Shown here piece after piece: positions 1 through 7,841 of a stretch of DNA of 64,000 bases. Each line of letters opens with the position of its first letter. The stretch's first letter is position 1. The DNA is from Leptospiraceae bacterium. GTDB lineage: Bacteria > Spirochaetota > Leptospiria > Leptospirales > Leptonemataceae. Position numbers and translations under genes: made by a program. The stretch is from positions 62,001 to 126,000 of the forward strand of contig BPKM01000006.1 of the NCBI GenBank assembly GCA_026005135.1. The letters are read 5' to 3'. Under the pieces are notes generated by a model. That model ran no database searches and was not told the origin of the DNA. It saw only the letters and a program-made list of their open reading frames with translations.

Positions 1-393
1 GATAATATAGATATTAATATTTCTAATATTGAAAAAAACAAAAATATAATTCAAGAGTACCAATCAATTTTCGGAACGCAGAATCAAAAAGGAAAAATTA
101 TTTTCTTAGATGCCTTTCCCGTAGATAATATAAATCTTAAATTAGATATTATGAATGTTCATTATCCAGATTATTATTCTAAGAAAGAAGCCCCTACGGA
201 TTTCCAAAACCCCATTCCAATTTATTTTTTGACCTTAGAGAAAACAAAATTTAAATTTTTTTTACTAGCAAAAGAAAAAGAAAATGATTTACTACAAAAA
301 ACCAAAAATTATTTACTAGAATCTTTAAAAGAATATGGTATAGGGGCAAAAACATCCCTTGGTTATGGTTTATTTGATAACTTTATTTTATAA
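1..393 (+). CDS. cmr6: CRISPR type III-B RAMP protein Cmr6, 3' end (partial)
   Basis: The reading frame is open from base 1 and ends at a TAA, giving 130 residues of a protein whose start lies left of the window. The C-terminal segment contains GIGAKTSLGYG, the glycine-rich signature of Cmr6-family RAMP proteins. The preceding stretch (FGTQNQKGKIIFLDAFP, later the NVHYPDYY patch) also matches Cmr6. Cmr6 is a backbone subunit of the Cmr effector complex that binds crRNA and target RNA. No other cmr gene and no CRISPR array lies inside the window, so the rest of the module must be upstream if it exists. The assignment rests on motif recognition; another RAMP family is the main alternative. Confidence 0.8.
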   Translation, partial: DNIDINISNIEKNKNIIQEYQSIFGTQNQKGKIIFLDAFPVDNINLKLDIMNVHYPDYYSKKEAPTDFQNPIPIYFLTLEKTKFKFFLLAKEKENDLLQKTKNYLLESLKEYGIGAKTSLGYGLFDNFIL

Positions 394-420
394 ACAATAT
401 TTATAAAGAAAGGATTTATT

Positions 421-921
421 ATGAATTTATTTAAGCTAAAAATACTGTTGTTAAATATTTTATTATTATTGGTAATATGTAAAAAAGAAAATCATCATGA
501 GCATAGACATAATGAGGAGAATCATATTATTTCACAGACACTTAATTTTTGTGATGCACATACTTCTGGATGTGAATTTGAAATTTGGGATTCGGATTCC
601 AACAAAGAAAAGATAATTGTAAAAGGAGTTTTAAATTTAAATCCAAAACCTGTAAAAGCTATGGAAAATATAGAATTTCAATTAATGTTAACCCAAAATC
701 AATTGATGGAGCCAGAGATTCTATTAGATTTATCTATGCCAGGAATGTATATGGGAGATAATAAAGTAAAATTAAAAAAAATTTCAAAAAATATGTATCG
801 AGGATATGGTGTTTTTCCTGAATGTATGAGTAATCATAGACGCTGGAATATAAAAATTATATTTCAGGATAAGAATCAAAAAAAATTTTCCACAGATATA
901 AAGTTTGATATAATACAATAA
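421..921 (+). CDS. FixH/YtkA-like small lipoprotein
   Basis: 166 residues. The N-terminus has a hydrophobic stretch ending in a lipobox-like LVIC at about residues 17-20, followed by a His-rich linker (HHEHRHNEEN), so it is probably a lipoprotein. The rest is predicted beta-rich, with MPGMYMGDNKVKL and later GYGVFPECM and RRWNIKI. This resembles the FixH/YtkA-type immunoglobulin-like domain. An AAGG-type RBS precedes the ATG. Its stop codon overlaps the start of the TauE/SafE gene, so the two are probably translated together. Such pairs occur near cytochrome oxidase or copper-handling genes; the His-rich segment would suit metal binding. The function is inferred. Confidence 0.5.
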   Translation: MNLFKLKILLLNILLLLVICKKENHHEHRHNEENHIISQTLNFCDAHTSGCEFEIWDSDSNKEKIIVKGVLNLNPKPVKAMENIEFQLMLTQNQLMEPEILLDLSMPGMYMGDNKVKLKKISKNMYRGYGVFPECMSNHRRWNIKIIFQDKNQKKFSTDIKFDIIQ

Positions 922-1601
922 TGGATGCTTTTTATATTGTGGCATTAAGTTCTGGATTCTTAGGTGGATTAAGTCATTGTAGTTTTATGTGTGGACCAAT
1001 TATTTCTTCTCTGGTTATAGAAAACAAACAAACTCATTTTAATTTATTCTGGGCTCAATTTTTATATCATTCTGGTAGAATTTTTACTTATAGTTCTATT
1101 GGATTTTTAATTGGATATACGGGCTCATTTTTAAATACTATAACGATATTTTCTGGAATAAAAAATATAGTTATGATTTTAGTCGGTTTATATTTAATAA
1201 TCAAAGGAATGGAAATGTTAGGATTCATAAAGCATCTTTCTTTTTTATTCAATAAAATTGAGCGTTCTTTTCGTTTTTTTTCTAATTTAATTATCATAAT
1301 AAGAGATGTAAATTCTATCTGGAAATACTTTTTATATGGTTTGTTTTTGGGTTTTTTACCATGTGGATTGTCCTATACAGCATTTATTGCATCAGCAGCT
1401 ATGAATGATCCCTTTAAAGGCTTTTTATTTATGTTTTTATTTGGGTTAGCAAATATACCAGCATTATTTATAGTTGTTTCTTTTTCTTATAAAATATTGA
1501 GTAAATCAAGAAATATTTTATATTATATTACTGGTATTACATTTCTATTTTTTGGTTCTTATTTATTATATAAAGAGTTTATAAAATTTATTAAAATATG
1601 A
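921..1601 (+). CDS. TauE/SafE-like (DsbD-related) membrane protein
   Basis: 226 residues with about six hydrophobic segments. The first membrane segment carries GGLSHCSFMCGP, a Cys-x4-Cys pair typical of the TauE/SafE subgroup related to the DsbD/CcdA core, and a second motif FLPCGLSYTAF occurs near residue 150. In this subgroup the cysteines are thought to move electrons or metal for cytochrome oxidase or copper assembly, rather than sulfite. The ATG shares a base with the preceding stop (TAATG), indicating translational coupling to the FixH-like lipoprotein. Its own end overlaps the next gene by 4 bases. Confidence 0.7.
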   Translation: MDAFYIVALSSGFLGGLSHCSFMCGPIISSLVIENKQTHFNLFWAQFLYHSGRIFTYSSIGFLIGYTGSFLNTITIFSGIKNIVMILVGLYLIIKGMEMLGFIKHLSFLFNKIERSFRFFSNLIIIIRDVNSIWKYFLYGLFLGFLPCGLSYTAFIASAAMNDPFKGFLFMFLFGLANIPALFIVVSFSYKILSKSRNILYYITGITFLFFGSYLLYKEFIKFIKI

Positions 1602-2299
1602 ATTTAATTCTTATTACATCTGCTATTAAAGAAGAATTGATTGATTTGGAAAACTGGAATGAATTTGAATTTTCTCTTAATGATGAATTGTATAAAATAC
1701 TCATTTTCCCTATTGGTATTGGTAAATTAAATGCATTATATAATTTAATGTACTGGTTTTATAATACATATCATAAGAAATATAAAAAATATCATTTAAA
1801 AGAGATTTTGTTTTTGGGGTCTTGTGGAAGTTACAATATAAATTATAAAGAAAATATAATATATTCCAATAAATATATGAATATTGATTTTGCAAGTATT
1901 ATAAATAAAGCAAAAATATTGGAAGATATTTCTAAGGTAATGGAAACTACGCAGGGTTTTTTTGCGAAATGTATTATTAATCATTATAAATGGCAAACTG
2001 GTATAGTAAATTCTACTGATTCTGTTACATTAACACAAATTTCAGAAATCTGGATTAAAAATCAATTTCCAGAATTAAAAGAAGTAAAAGAAAATATTTT
2101 TGAAAATTTAGAAGTCTATGGAATAGCAAAATTTTGTATCCAACATCAAATTGCATTTACTTCATTTTTAACTATAACCAATGCTGTTTATGAAAATGGT
2201 TCCATAGAGTGGCAAAAAAATTATAGGAAAAGAGCTAAAAATTTAAATAAAAAAATAAAAAAATATTTTCAATCTATTTTAGAATCGAGTTTTTCGTAG
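1598..2299 (+). CDS. Nucleoside phosphorylase-superfamily hydrolase, possibly futalosine hydrolase MqnB
   Basis: 233 residues. Recognisable PNP/MTAN-family elements are a LILITSAIKEE start strand, FPIGIGKLNA in the early loop, ILFLGSCGSY in the middle, VNSTDSVTLT, and the late ENLEVYGIAKFC helix corresponding to the nucleoside-binding M-E-x-A region. These point to an N-ribosyl hydrolase or phosphorylase. Futalosine hydrolase of the menaquinone pathway fits the size and divergent character, but MTA/SAH nucleosidase cannot be excluded. The ATG overlaps the previous stop, so it sits in the same operon as the TauE-like gene. Confidence 0.5.
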   Translation: MNLILITSAIKEELIDLENWNEFEFSLNDELYKILIFPIGIGKLNALYNLMYWFYNTYHKKYKKYHLKEILFLGSCGSYNINYKENIIYSNKYMNIDFASIINKAKILEDISKVMETTQGFFAKCIINHYKWQTGIVNSTDSVTLTQISEIWIKNQFPELKEVKENIFENLEVYGIAKFCIQHQIAFTSFLTITNAVYENGSIEWQKNYRKRAKNLNKKIKKYFQSILESSFS

Positions 2300-2317
2300 T
2301 CGATATTATAAATAACT

Positions 2318-2683
2318 ATGAGGCACAACGATCAAGATATACGGGGTTCGCGAGTGAGTAATGATTACGAAACAAAAGAAGTATTTTATAGAATACAATT
2401 AACAGTCGCTGTATATAAAAATAAAAAATTAGCCTATAAAAACGAAATGGTAGTACCTACTTGGTATACAAGACGTTCCGAAGCACGTGCTCATATAAAA
2501 AAAGAAATTAATAAACGTTTAAAAGAATCAGATTTTTTTATTTCTCCCAGAGTAGATTATGATTTAGTACGATATTCTCAAGAGGGTAGTTGTAATACTT
2601 ATATAAGATATAGAATCATAGAAGAAGAGGGAGATTTATTAAAGATACAGGAACAAATATCAATTGACAATCCAGCAATATAA
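2318..2683 (+). CDS. Hypothetical protein, 121 aa
   Basis: Not recognised. The protein is soluble and mixed alpha/beta, with a basic helix rich in Arg/Lys (RRSEARAHIKKEINKRLKES) in the middle and no signal peptide or transmembrane segment. No clear RBS precedes the ATG. A GTG at 2353 is an alternative start that would remove 12 residues. It is followed after 14 bases by the next gene on the same strand and probably shares its transcript. Confidence 0.55.
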   Translation: MRHNDQDIRGSRVSNDYETKEVFYRIQLTVAVYKNKKLAYKNEMVVPTWYTRRSEARAHIKKEINKRLKESDFFISPRVDYDLVRYSQEGSCNTYIRYRIIEEEGDLLKIQEQISIDNPAI

Positions 2684-2697
2684 TTTATTCAAAAATT

Positions 2698-4074
2698 GTG
2701 CTGGCAGTTGATGAACATTCTCCCTCCTTTCAAAAGGAAGCAATTGAGTTTTTATTAAAAAGGATATTAGATTCTCTAAAAATAGATAGTAGTAAAAAAT
2801 ATAATTTATTTCATCAAATTAGACAATATTTAGACGAAAATCATATCAATAGCATAGAGTCGCTTTTACAGAATTCCTATACTATTGCTCAGATTTTACA
2901 TATAAAACCAGAAAGTTTTAACGAAGTTATCCAGAAGAATTATTTTAAAATTATACAATATCTAAAAAAACAAAAAGAAACATATAATATTTTTTTAACA
3001 GATGAAAAGCAAAATTTGATTGAAATAATTTCTAAATATATATTCCCGGCTGATTTGTCTTTAGCTTATTTTCAACAAGAAGATTATTATTATGTTTTAA
3101 ATTTCCCCTCAAAAAAGATTATAGATGCAACAGTAGATTCCTATAAAAATGCTATTGAAAGACAGCAAAATAATGAAAACCTGCAAGAAAAAAAAGTAAG
3201 TAATCATATCATTTCAGAAGAAATATCAATAATACAAGAAATATTACAAAAATTTCCAGATATATATGTTTCTAAAAATTTATCCTTAGAACTGGATTCT
3301 GTATTGAATCAAAATTTTACTATGGAAAGTGCAATAAAAGAAAAACAAGATATAAAACAAATAAATACAAGCATTATTGACGACAATCATTCTATTATAG
3401 AAGAAATTCTTAATACATTTTCTGATATATTACCTGTTTCTGTCGATTTACAGGAATTAATAAATCAGGAAGAAATAGAATCAAATCAAATAAATCAATC
3501 AAATGATATAAAAAATAAACAGGGAAGTTTTAAAAATAATTTAGTTCTTAAAATACCGTTATCAATTACTGAATATTTACAAATAAGAAAAAAACTACAT
3601 TATTTTAAAATACAAAATGATTCTATTGGTTATCAAAATTTCTTACAGAATGCAGATGAAAAAATAAAAAGTTGTATAGCGATTTTAAATATTTTATCTA
3701 ATGAAAAAACTCCAAATTTTAGCCTCGAACTTTCTATAGATAAAATAGCTCAAAAAGTCAGTTATAGTAAAGAATCATTATTGGAATTATACTATAGAAT
3801 AAAAAAATATAATTTATGTATAGGGTTTGTTAAACAGGCTTCAGAATATTTAAAGAATCATGATAAAAAATTATATGAATATTTTGTTAAAATCTATGAA
3901 CCATTACTGGATTTTATTTCTTTATTAGAAAAAGATAATGAAGACTTTTTTATGGAAAAAAATATAGATAAAAATTTAAAATTATTATTGATTTCTGTAC
4001 AAGATGAAAATGATAGGCATAAATTACATATTTTTTTAAAGAATTTTATATATAAAATTCGTAATTATTTATAG
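2698..4074 (+). CDS. Hypothetical protein, about 458 aa
   Basis: Not recognised. The reading frame begins at a GTG; there is no strong RBS and the true start could lie a few codons later. The protein is Lys/Ile/Asn/Gln-rich and mostly predicted helical. It contains two similar segments around residues 175-195 (EEISIIQEILQKFPDIYV) and 225-245 (NHSIIEEILNTFSDILPV), suggesting an internal repeat. It has no signal peptide or membrane segment. It lies directly before the tRNA pair that opens the ribosomal block, separated by about 105 bases of AT-rich DNA. Confidence 0.55.
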   Translation: MLAVDEHSPSFQKEAIEFLLKRILDSLKIDSSKKYNLFHQIRQYLDENHINSIESLLQNSYTIAQILHIKPESFNEVIQKNYFKIIQYLKKQKETYNIFLTDEKQNLIEIISKYIFPADLSLAYFQQEDYYYVLNFPSKKIIDATVDSYKNAIERQQNNENLQEKKVSNHIISEEISIIQEILQKFPDIYVSKNLSLELDSVLNQNFTMESAIKEKQDIKQINTSIIDDNHSIIEEILNTFSDILPVSVDLQELINQEEIESNQINQSNDIKNKQGSFKNNLVLKIPLSITEYLQIRKKLHYFKIQNDSIGYQNFLQNADEKIKSCIAILNILSNEKTPNFSLELSIDKIAQKVSYSKESLLELYYRIKKYNLCIGFVKQASEYLKNHDKKLYEYFVKIYEPLLDFISLLEKDNEDFFMEKNIDKNLKLLLISVQDENDRHKLHIFLKNFIYKIRNYL

Positions 4075-4133
4075 CTGGTTAAAAAAAATTTAAATATTTT
4101 TCCTCTATATTGCTATATTATAAATGAAAACTC

Positions 4134-4161
4134 TTGACTACATTCTGTCAAAAAAAATAAA
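4134..4161 (+). promoter_or_regulatory. Candidate promoter for tRNA-Thr/tRNA-Trp/secE
   Basis: TTGACT (-35) is separated by 16 bases from AATAAA (-10, 4 of 6 matches). Transcription would start about 12 bases before the tRNA-Thr 5' end. Position is reasonable but the -10 is weak. Confidence 0.35.
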
Positions 4162-4179
4162 GGTCATTCCATAAAATTT

Positions 4180-4252
<73 letters not shown>

Positions 4253-4260
4253 AAAAGTAC

Positions 4261-4335
4261 AGGCCGGTAGTTCAATGGCTAGAATGGGGGCCTCCAAAGC
4301 CCTTGATGCGAGTTCGATTCTCGCCCGGCCTGCCA
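4261..4335 (+). tRNA. tRNA-Trp (anticodon CCA)
   Basis: A cloverleaf with acceptor AGGCCGG paired to CCGGCCT and discriminator G. The anticodon loop CTCCAAA gives anticodon CCA, and the T-loop is TTCGATT. The terminal CCA is encoded. It lies 8 bases after tRNA-Thr and 27 bases before secE, a tRNA-secE-nusG arrangement common in bacteria, so it is likely processed from the secE transcript. Confidence 0.95.
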
Positions 4336-4362
4336 TAATGTTTTTGGTGGTTGAGGTATTTT

Positions 4363-4554
4363 ATGTGGAAATTTATACAGGAAGTGAGGGAAGAATTAAA
4401 ACATGTAATCTGGCCCTCAAGAGAAGAAGTTGTAAAATCAACATGGATTATATTGTTAACTGTTATCGCTATTTCTATTTTTTTATTTGTTACTGATTTT
4501 GTTTTTGAAAAAATATTTGAATTTTTGGTAAATTTAGGAACAGGCTCAGGTTAA
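4363..4554 (+). CDS. secE: Preprotein translocase subunit SecE
   Basis: 63 residues, the short single-helix SecE type. The amphipathic N-terminal helix carries the hallmark ELKHVIWPSREEV. It is followed by one transmembrane helix at about residues 28-52. SecE clamps SecY in the inner-membrane SecYEG channel. I chose the ATG at 4363 because TGAGGT lies 6 bases upstream; an in-frame TTG at 4351 would overlap that RBS. It ends two bases before nusG. Confidence 0.95.
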   Translation: MWKFIQEVREELKHVIWPSREEVVKSTWIILLTVIAISIFLFVTDFVFEKIFEFLVNLGTGSG

Positions 4555-4556
4555 TT

Positions 4557-5090
4557 ATGAAGCAGTGGTACGTTATTAGAACACAATCAGGGCACGAAAA
4601 GAAAGCAAAAGCAAATTTAGAAAAATATTTAGAAAAAAGAGGCATTAGAGATAAATTAGGACAGGTAATAGTGCCCGTGATAAAAGTACCTCAAATAAGA
4701 AAAGGAAAAAAAGTATTTGTAGAAAAAAAAGTAATGCCAGGGTATATTATTGCAGAATTAGAATTAGACGAAGATATTAAATCAGAAATAAGAAAGGTTC
4801 CCTCTATTGCAGGTTTTGTAGGAGGTGCTAATCCTAAACCATTATCAAAAGATGAAGTAAGAGATATCTTAAACTTACAGGGTGTAGATACAGAAGAAGC
4901 ATCAGTACCTCCACCTGTTTTATTTAACAAAGGAGAAAAAGTTAAAATTATTGATGGTCCATATAATAATTTTACTGGAACAATAGAAGAAGTCCTAAAA
5001 GATCAAGGTAAATTAAAAATAAAAATAGAAATATTTGGACAAACTACAACAGTAGAGGTGGACTATTCTCAGGTAGCAGCAAATGTATAA
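4557..5090 (+). CDS. nusG: Transcription termination/antitermination factor NusG
   Basis: 177 residues. The N-terminal NGN domain starts with KQWYVIRTQSGHEKK and contains the GYIIAELELD segment, which binds RNA polymerase across the cleft. The C-terminal KOW domain (about residues 125-175) has FNKGEKVKIIDGPYNNFTG, the S10/Rho contact surface. Length is typical. It is immediately downstream of secE and part of the secE-nusG-rplKA unit. Confidence 0.98.
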   Translation: MKQWYVIRTQSGHEKKAKANLEKYLEKRGIRDKLGQVIVPVIKVPQIRKGKKVFVEKKVMPGYIIAELELDEDIKSEIRKVPSIAGFVGGANPKPLSKDEVRDILNLQGVDTEEASVPPPVLFNKGEKVKIIDGPYNNFTGTIEEVLKDQGKLKIKIEIFGQTTTVEVDYSQVAANV

Positions 5091-5130
5091 TTTATAATTA
5101 AAATAATATTTTTATTGAAGGCATAAGCAT

Positions 5131-5562
5131 ATGGCACAAAAAAAAGTTGTAAAACAAATTAAATTACAAATCGATGCAGGGAAAGCTACACCAGCACCAC
5201 CAGTAGGACCAGCATTAGGTCAGGCTGGTGTAAATATTAAGGAATTTTGTGATCAGTTTAACAATAAAACAAAAGGACAGGTTGGGCTTAAAATCCCCGT
5301 AGTAATTACTGTTTATTCTGACAGAAGCTTTACATTTATAACAAAATCACCTCCTGCATCTGTATTAATCTTAAAAGAATTGGGATTAGAAAAAGGAGCT
5401 CAGACACCCGGAACTCAGAAAATTGGGAAGATTACTCGAGCACAATTAGAAAAAATTGCAGAAATTAAGAAAAATGACCTTAATGCTCATGATATGGATG
5501 CAGCAATTAAGATTATCGCTGGAACATGTAGATCTATGGGTGTTGAGGTGGAATTAGATTAA
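5131..5562 (+). CDS. rplK: 50S ribosomal protein L11
   Basis: 143 residues, full length. The N-terminal domain shows [20 protein letters not shown] and the C-terminal rRNA-binding domain ends with [13 protein letters not shown]11 forms the GTPase-associated centre stalk base with 23S rRNA and contacts EF-G and EF-Tu. It is first of the L11-L1 pair and precedes rplA by 26 bases. Confidence 0.98.
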   Translation: MAQKKVVKQIKLQIDAGKATPAPPVGPALGQAGVNIKEFCDQFNNKTKGQVGLKIPVVITVYSDRSFTFITKSPPASVLILKELGLEKGAQTPGTQKIGKITRAQLEKIAEIKKNDLNAHDMDAAIKIIAGTCRSMGVEVELD

Positions 5563-5588
5563 TGTTTTAAAAATAACTGGAGGACTCA

Positions 5589-6266
5589 ATGAAGCGCGGT
5601 AAAAAATGGATAGAAGCAAGTAAAAAAGTAAATTCCAACGAACCACTTCCTGTCGATGATGCTGTAAAAAAAGTAAAAGAAGTATCTTATACAAAATTCG
5701 ATGGGACAGTGGAAGCGCATTTTAAAGTTAATTATAAATCATTACAAAATGTAAGAGGAATTGTTTATCTTCCCCACGGTACAGGTAAAAAAATTAAAGT
5801 ACTTGTTATAGCCAAGGAAGATAGACATCAGGAAGCAAAAGAAGCTGGTGCAGATTATGTAGGTTCAGATGATATTATAGAAAAAATACAAAATGAAAAA
5901 TGGACAGATTTTGATGTTTGTATTGCAACACCAGATATGATGGGGAAAATAGGAAAATTAGGACCTATATTAAAAGGAAAAATGCCAAAGCCTAAAGCTG
6001 GAACTGTTACTGATGATTTAAAATCTGCAATAAAAAATGTTAAAGGTGGACAAGTTGAGTATAAAGCAGATAAAACAGGTGTTGTGCATGTACCAATTGG
6101 AAAAGTATCCTATAGTGAAGAACAATTAAAAGAAAATTTAAAGGCTTTATATCAAACTATAATGCGAGATAAACCAGCAGATGCAAAAGGGGAATATATT
6201 AAAACAATCTATTTAGCACCAACTATGGGACCATCTGTAAAAGTAAACCCCAAAAGTTTAATATAA
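5589..6266 (+). CDS. rplA: 50S ribosomal protein L1
   Basis: 225 residues, typical size. Conserved pieces include the segment FDGTVEAHFKVNY, the LPHGTGKKIKVLV strand, GKLGPILKGKMPKPKAGT and the C-terminal TMGPSVKV. L1 forms the mobile stalk at the E site and in many bacteria represses its own L11-L1 message. A good GGAGG-type RBS (TGGAGGACTCA) precedes the ATG. The unusual repeat-rich leader of rplJ begins right after its stop. Confidence 0.98.
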   Translation: MKRGKKWIEASKKVNSNEPLPVDDAVKKVKEVSYTKFDGTVEAHFKVNYKSLQNVRGIVYLPHGTGKKIKVLVIAKEDRHQEAKEAGADYVGSDDIIEKIQNEKWTDFDVCIATPDMMGKIGKLGPILKGKMPKPKAGTVTDDLKSAIKNVKGGQVEYKADKTGVVHVPIGKVSYSEEQLKENLKALYQTIMRDKPADAKGEYIKTIYLAPTMGPSVKVNPKSLI

Positions 6267-6313
6267 AGATATTATTTAAAAATTAAATGTTTTGTTAAGA
6301 TATAATAATAGTT

Positions 6314-6582
6314 GTAGCTGAATTTTACACAGCATCAACTAATAAAGGGATTGGGAGGGAGGGAAAAAATCCGTTGGGTTTACTCAACGGTAACACCAAA
6401 AAAAGGTGGGCAAGGAAATCCGACGCTGGGCTATGCACAGCGTCAACTCAAGGAGTGTAAAGGGAGGTGGGTGGGCAAGGAAACCGACGCTGGGCTTTGC
6501 ACAGCGTCAACTCAAGGAGTGTAAAGGGAGGTGGGTGGGCAAGGAAATCGACGCTGGGCTTTGCACAGCGTCAACTCTAATG
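6314..6582 (+). repeat. GC-rich 64-bp hairpin repeats in the rplA-rplJ intergenic leader
   Basis: The 326-base gap before rplJ is filled with about five repeat units. Three are almost identical with a 64-base period: GACGCTG/CAGCGTC stems start at 6422, 6486 and 6550, each with a nine-base loop (GGCTATGCA or GGCTTTGCA). They are joined by a purine/G-rich linker (AGGGAGGTGGGTGGGCAAGG). Two degenerate units lie upstream: a perfect 6-bp CCGTTG/CAACGG hairpin at 6371-6390 and a partly paired copy at 6314. The change of both stem arms in the 6371 unit suggests the hairpin is maintained. It is far richer in G+C than its surroundings and occupies the place of the usual L10 leader. Confidence 0.9.
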
Positions 6583-6592
6583 GAGAATAGAT

Positions 6593-7135
6593 ATGCCATC
6601 AAAAAGAAATATACAATTATTAGAAGAGATAAATAAAATATTAGATGAAAAACCAAATATAGTAATGACTACATATACGGGATTAACGGTTGAACAGTTA
6701 ACAGAGCTAAGAAATAAAATAAGAGAAAAAAATGGAACTTTAAAAGTTGTAAAAAATAATCTTTTTAAGATTGCTTTAAAAAATTCTGGAAAGCATGAAT
6801 TTGAAGAAAAATCAAAAGAAATAGAGAAAACAATTGTAGGACCTATAGCAGTAGCTTTTGCAGGAGAAGAATTGCCAGCAATTGCAAAAATTCTTGTAGA
6901 AGAAAGTAAGAAAGAAGAGAAAATACAATTAAAAGGCGGATATTTTGAAGGAAAATTCTTTGATCAAAAAGAGATTAAAAATTTAGCTGGATTACCAACA
7001 AAAGAAGAATTATTAACGATTATTGCTCGAGGATTAAATACGCCAGCTCAAAAAATTGCTATTGGAATTAATGAAATTATGGCTAAATTAGCTAGAGGAA
7101 TTAAAGCAGTAGCAGAAAAAAATAATAAAACATAA
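6593..7135 (+). CDS. rplJ: 50S ribosomal protein L10
   Basis: 180 residues. The N-terminal rRNA-binding domain has TTYTGLTVEQLTELR and LKVVKNNLFKIAL. The C-terminal helix (after about residue 135) binds L7/L12 dimers. A TGGAG RBS sits 7 bases before the ATG, just after the last hairpin of the GC-rich repeat array. In many bacteria L10 bound to L12 represses this operon through a structured leader. Here that leader is replaced by the repeats, so how the gene is controlled is open. Confidence 0.97.
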   Translation: MPSKRNIQLLEEINKILDEKPNIVMTTYTGLTVEQLTELRNKIREKNGTLKVVKNNLFKIALKNSGKHEFEEKSKEIEKTIVGPIAVAFAGEELPAIAKILVEESKKEEKIQLKGGYFEGKFFDQKEIKNLAGLPTKEELLTIIARGLNTPAQKIAIGINEIMAKLARGIKAVAEKNNKT

Positions 7136-7190
7136 AATATAATGTAAAACTTAATATTTTAAAATTTAATAAATATAAAAGGAGAAACTT

Positions 7191-7577
7191 ATGTCAGTAA
7201 CAGATGAATTACTTGAAAAAATAGGAAAATTAACCTTAGTAGAAGCGGCAGAATTAGTAAAAAAGATGGAAGAAAAATTTGGTATTTCTACAGCTGCACC
7301 AGTAGCTGTAGCAGGAGTAGCACCAGCAGGTGGTGGAGCAGCACAGGCAGTAGAAGAGGCTTCTTCTTTTAATGTTGTTCTAAAGAGTCAAGGAGATAAA
7401 AAGGTTGATGTAATTAAAGTAGTAAGAGAAATTACAGGTTTAGGATTGAAAGAAGCAAAAGAATTAGTAGAAAAAGGAAATCAAGCTATTAAAGAAGGTG
7501 TAGCAAAAGAAGAAGCACAAGAATTAAAGAAAAAATTAGAAGCTGCTGGAGCAACAGTAGAGCTTGTACCAGCTTAA
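7191..7577 (+). CDS. rplL: 50S ribosomal protein L7/L12
   Basis: 128 residues. The N-terminal dimerisation helix (about 1-35) is followed by an Ala/Gly/Pro hinge ([17 protein letters not shown]). The C-terminal factor-binding domain has [21 protein letters not shown]7/L12 forms the flexible stalk that recruits EF-Tu and EF-G. A strong AAGGAG RBS lies upstream. It is followed by a hairpin before rpoB. Confidence 0.98.
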   Translation: MSVTDELLEKIGKLTLVEAAELVKKMEEKFGISTAAPVAVAGVAPAGGGAAQAVEEASSFNVVLKSQGDKKVDVIKVVREITGLGLKEAKELVEKGNQAIKEGVAKEEAQELKKKLEAAGATVELVPA

Positions 7578-7589
7578 TCTGATTTTAAG

Positions 7590-7610
7590 GCCCGCACAAT
7601 AAGTGCGGGT
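7590..7610 (+). terminator. rplL-rpoB intergenic hairpin (attenuator or processing site)
   Basis: The stem CCCGCAC/GTGCGGG with five-base loop AATAA lies 12 bases after the rplL stop. It has no continuous T run, so it is not a strong intrinsic terminator. In enterobacteria the rplL-rpoB gap contains a partial attenuator and an RNase III site, and this hairpin sits in the matching place. The remaining 230 bases before rpoB are AT-rich and I see no real gene there. Confidence 0.65.
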
Positions 7611-7841
7611 CTATAATACTACATATATAATAAGAAAATTAAAGCAAAAACCCTTTTATACAATTTTAAGAATGGATTATAATTGTAGACAATTATTTAT
7701 AATAAAGTTGAATAAATATAAAATTCATATAACATATATTCTCATAAATATATGTCAAATATTATTTCCAGCAATTATAGTGAATAAATTATCAAGTATT
7801 TGCAAAAATTATTTTCAGTTTATAAATATTAGAGGATAAAT

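Noticed and set aside
4275-4496. A 73-codon frame overlapping tRNA-Trp and secE
   Set aside because: It reads through the tRNA and out of frame over secE, so it is a shadow.
6422-6572. CRISPR array
   Set aside because: The whole 64-base unit is conserved, including the linker, so there are no variable spacers. There are only three good copies and no cas genes beside them.
6406-6636. A 76-codon open frame across the GC-rich repeats before rplJ
   Set aside because: It repeats with the 64-base units because the DNA repeats, has no conserved protein character, and overlaps the rplJ start in another frame.
7603-7839. A 78-codon frame between rplL and rpoB
   Set aside because: Ile/Asn/Lys-rich translation of AT-rich DNA, overlapping the attenuator hairpin, and with no RBS.
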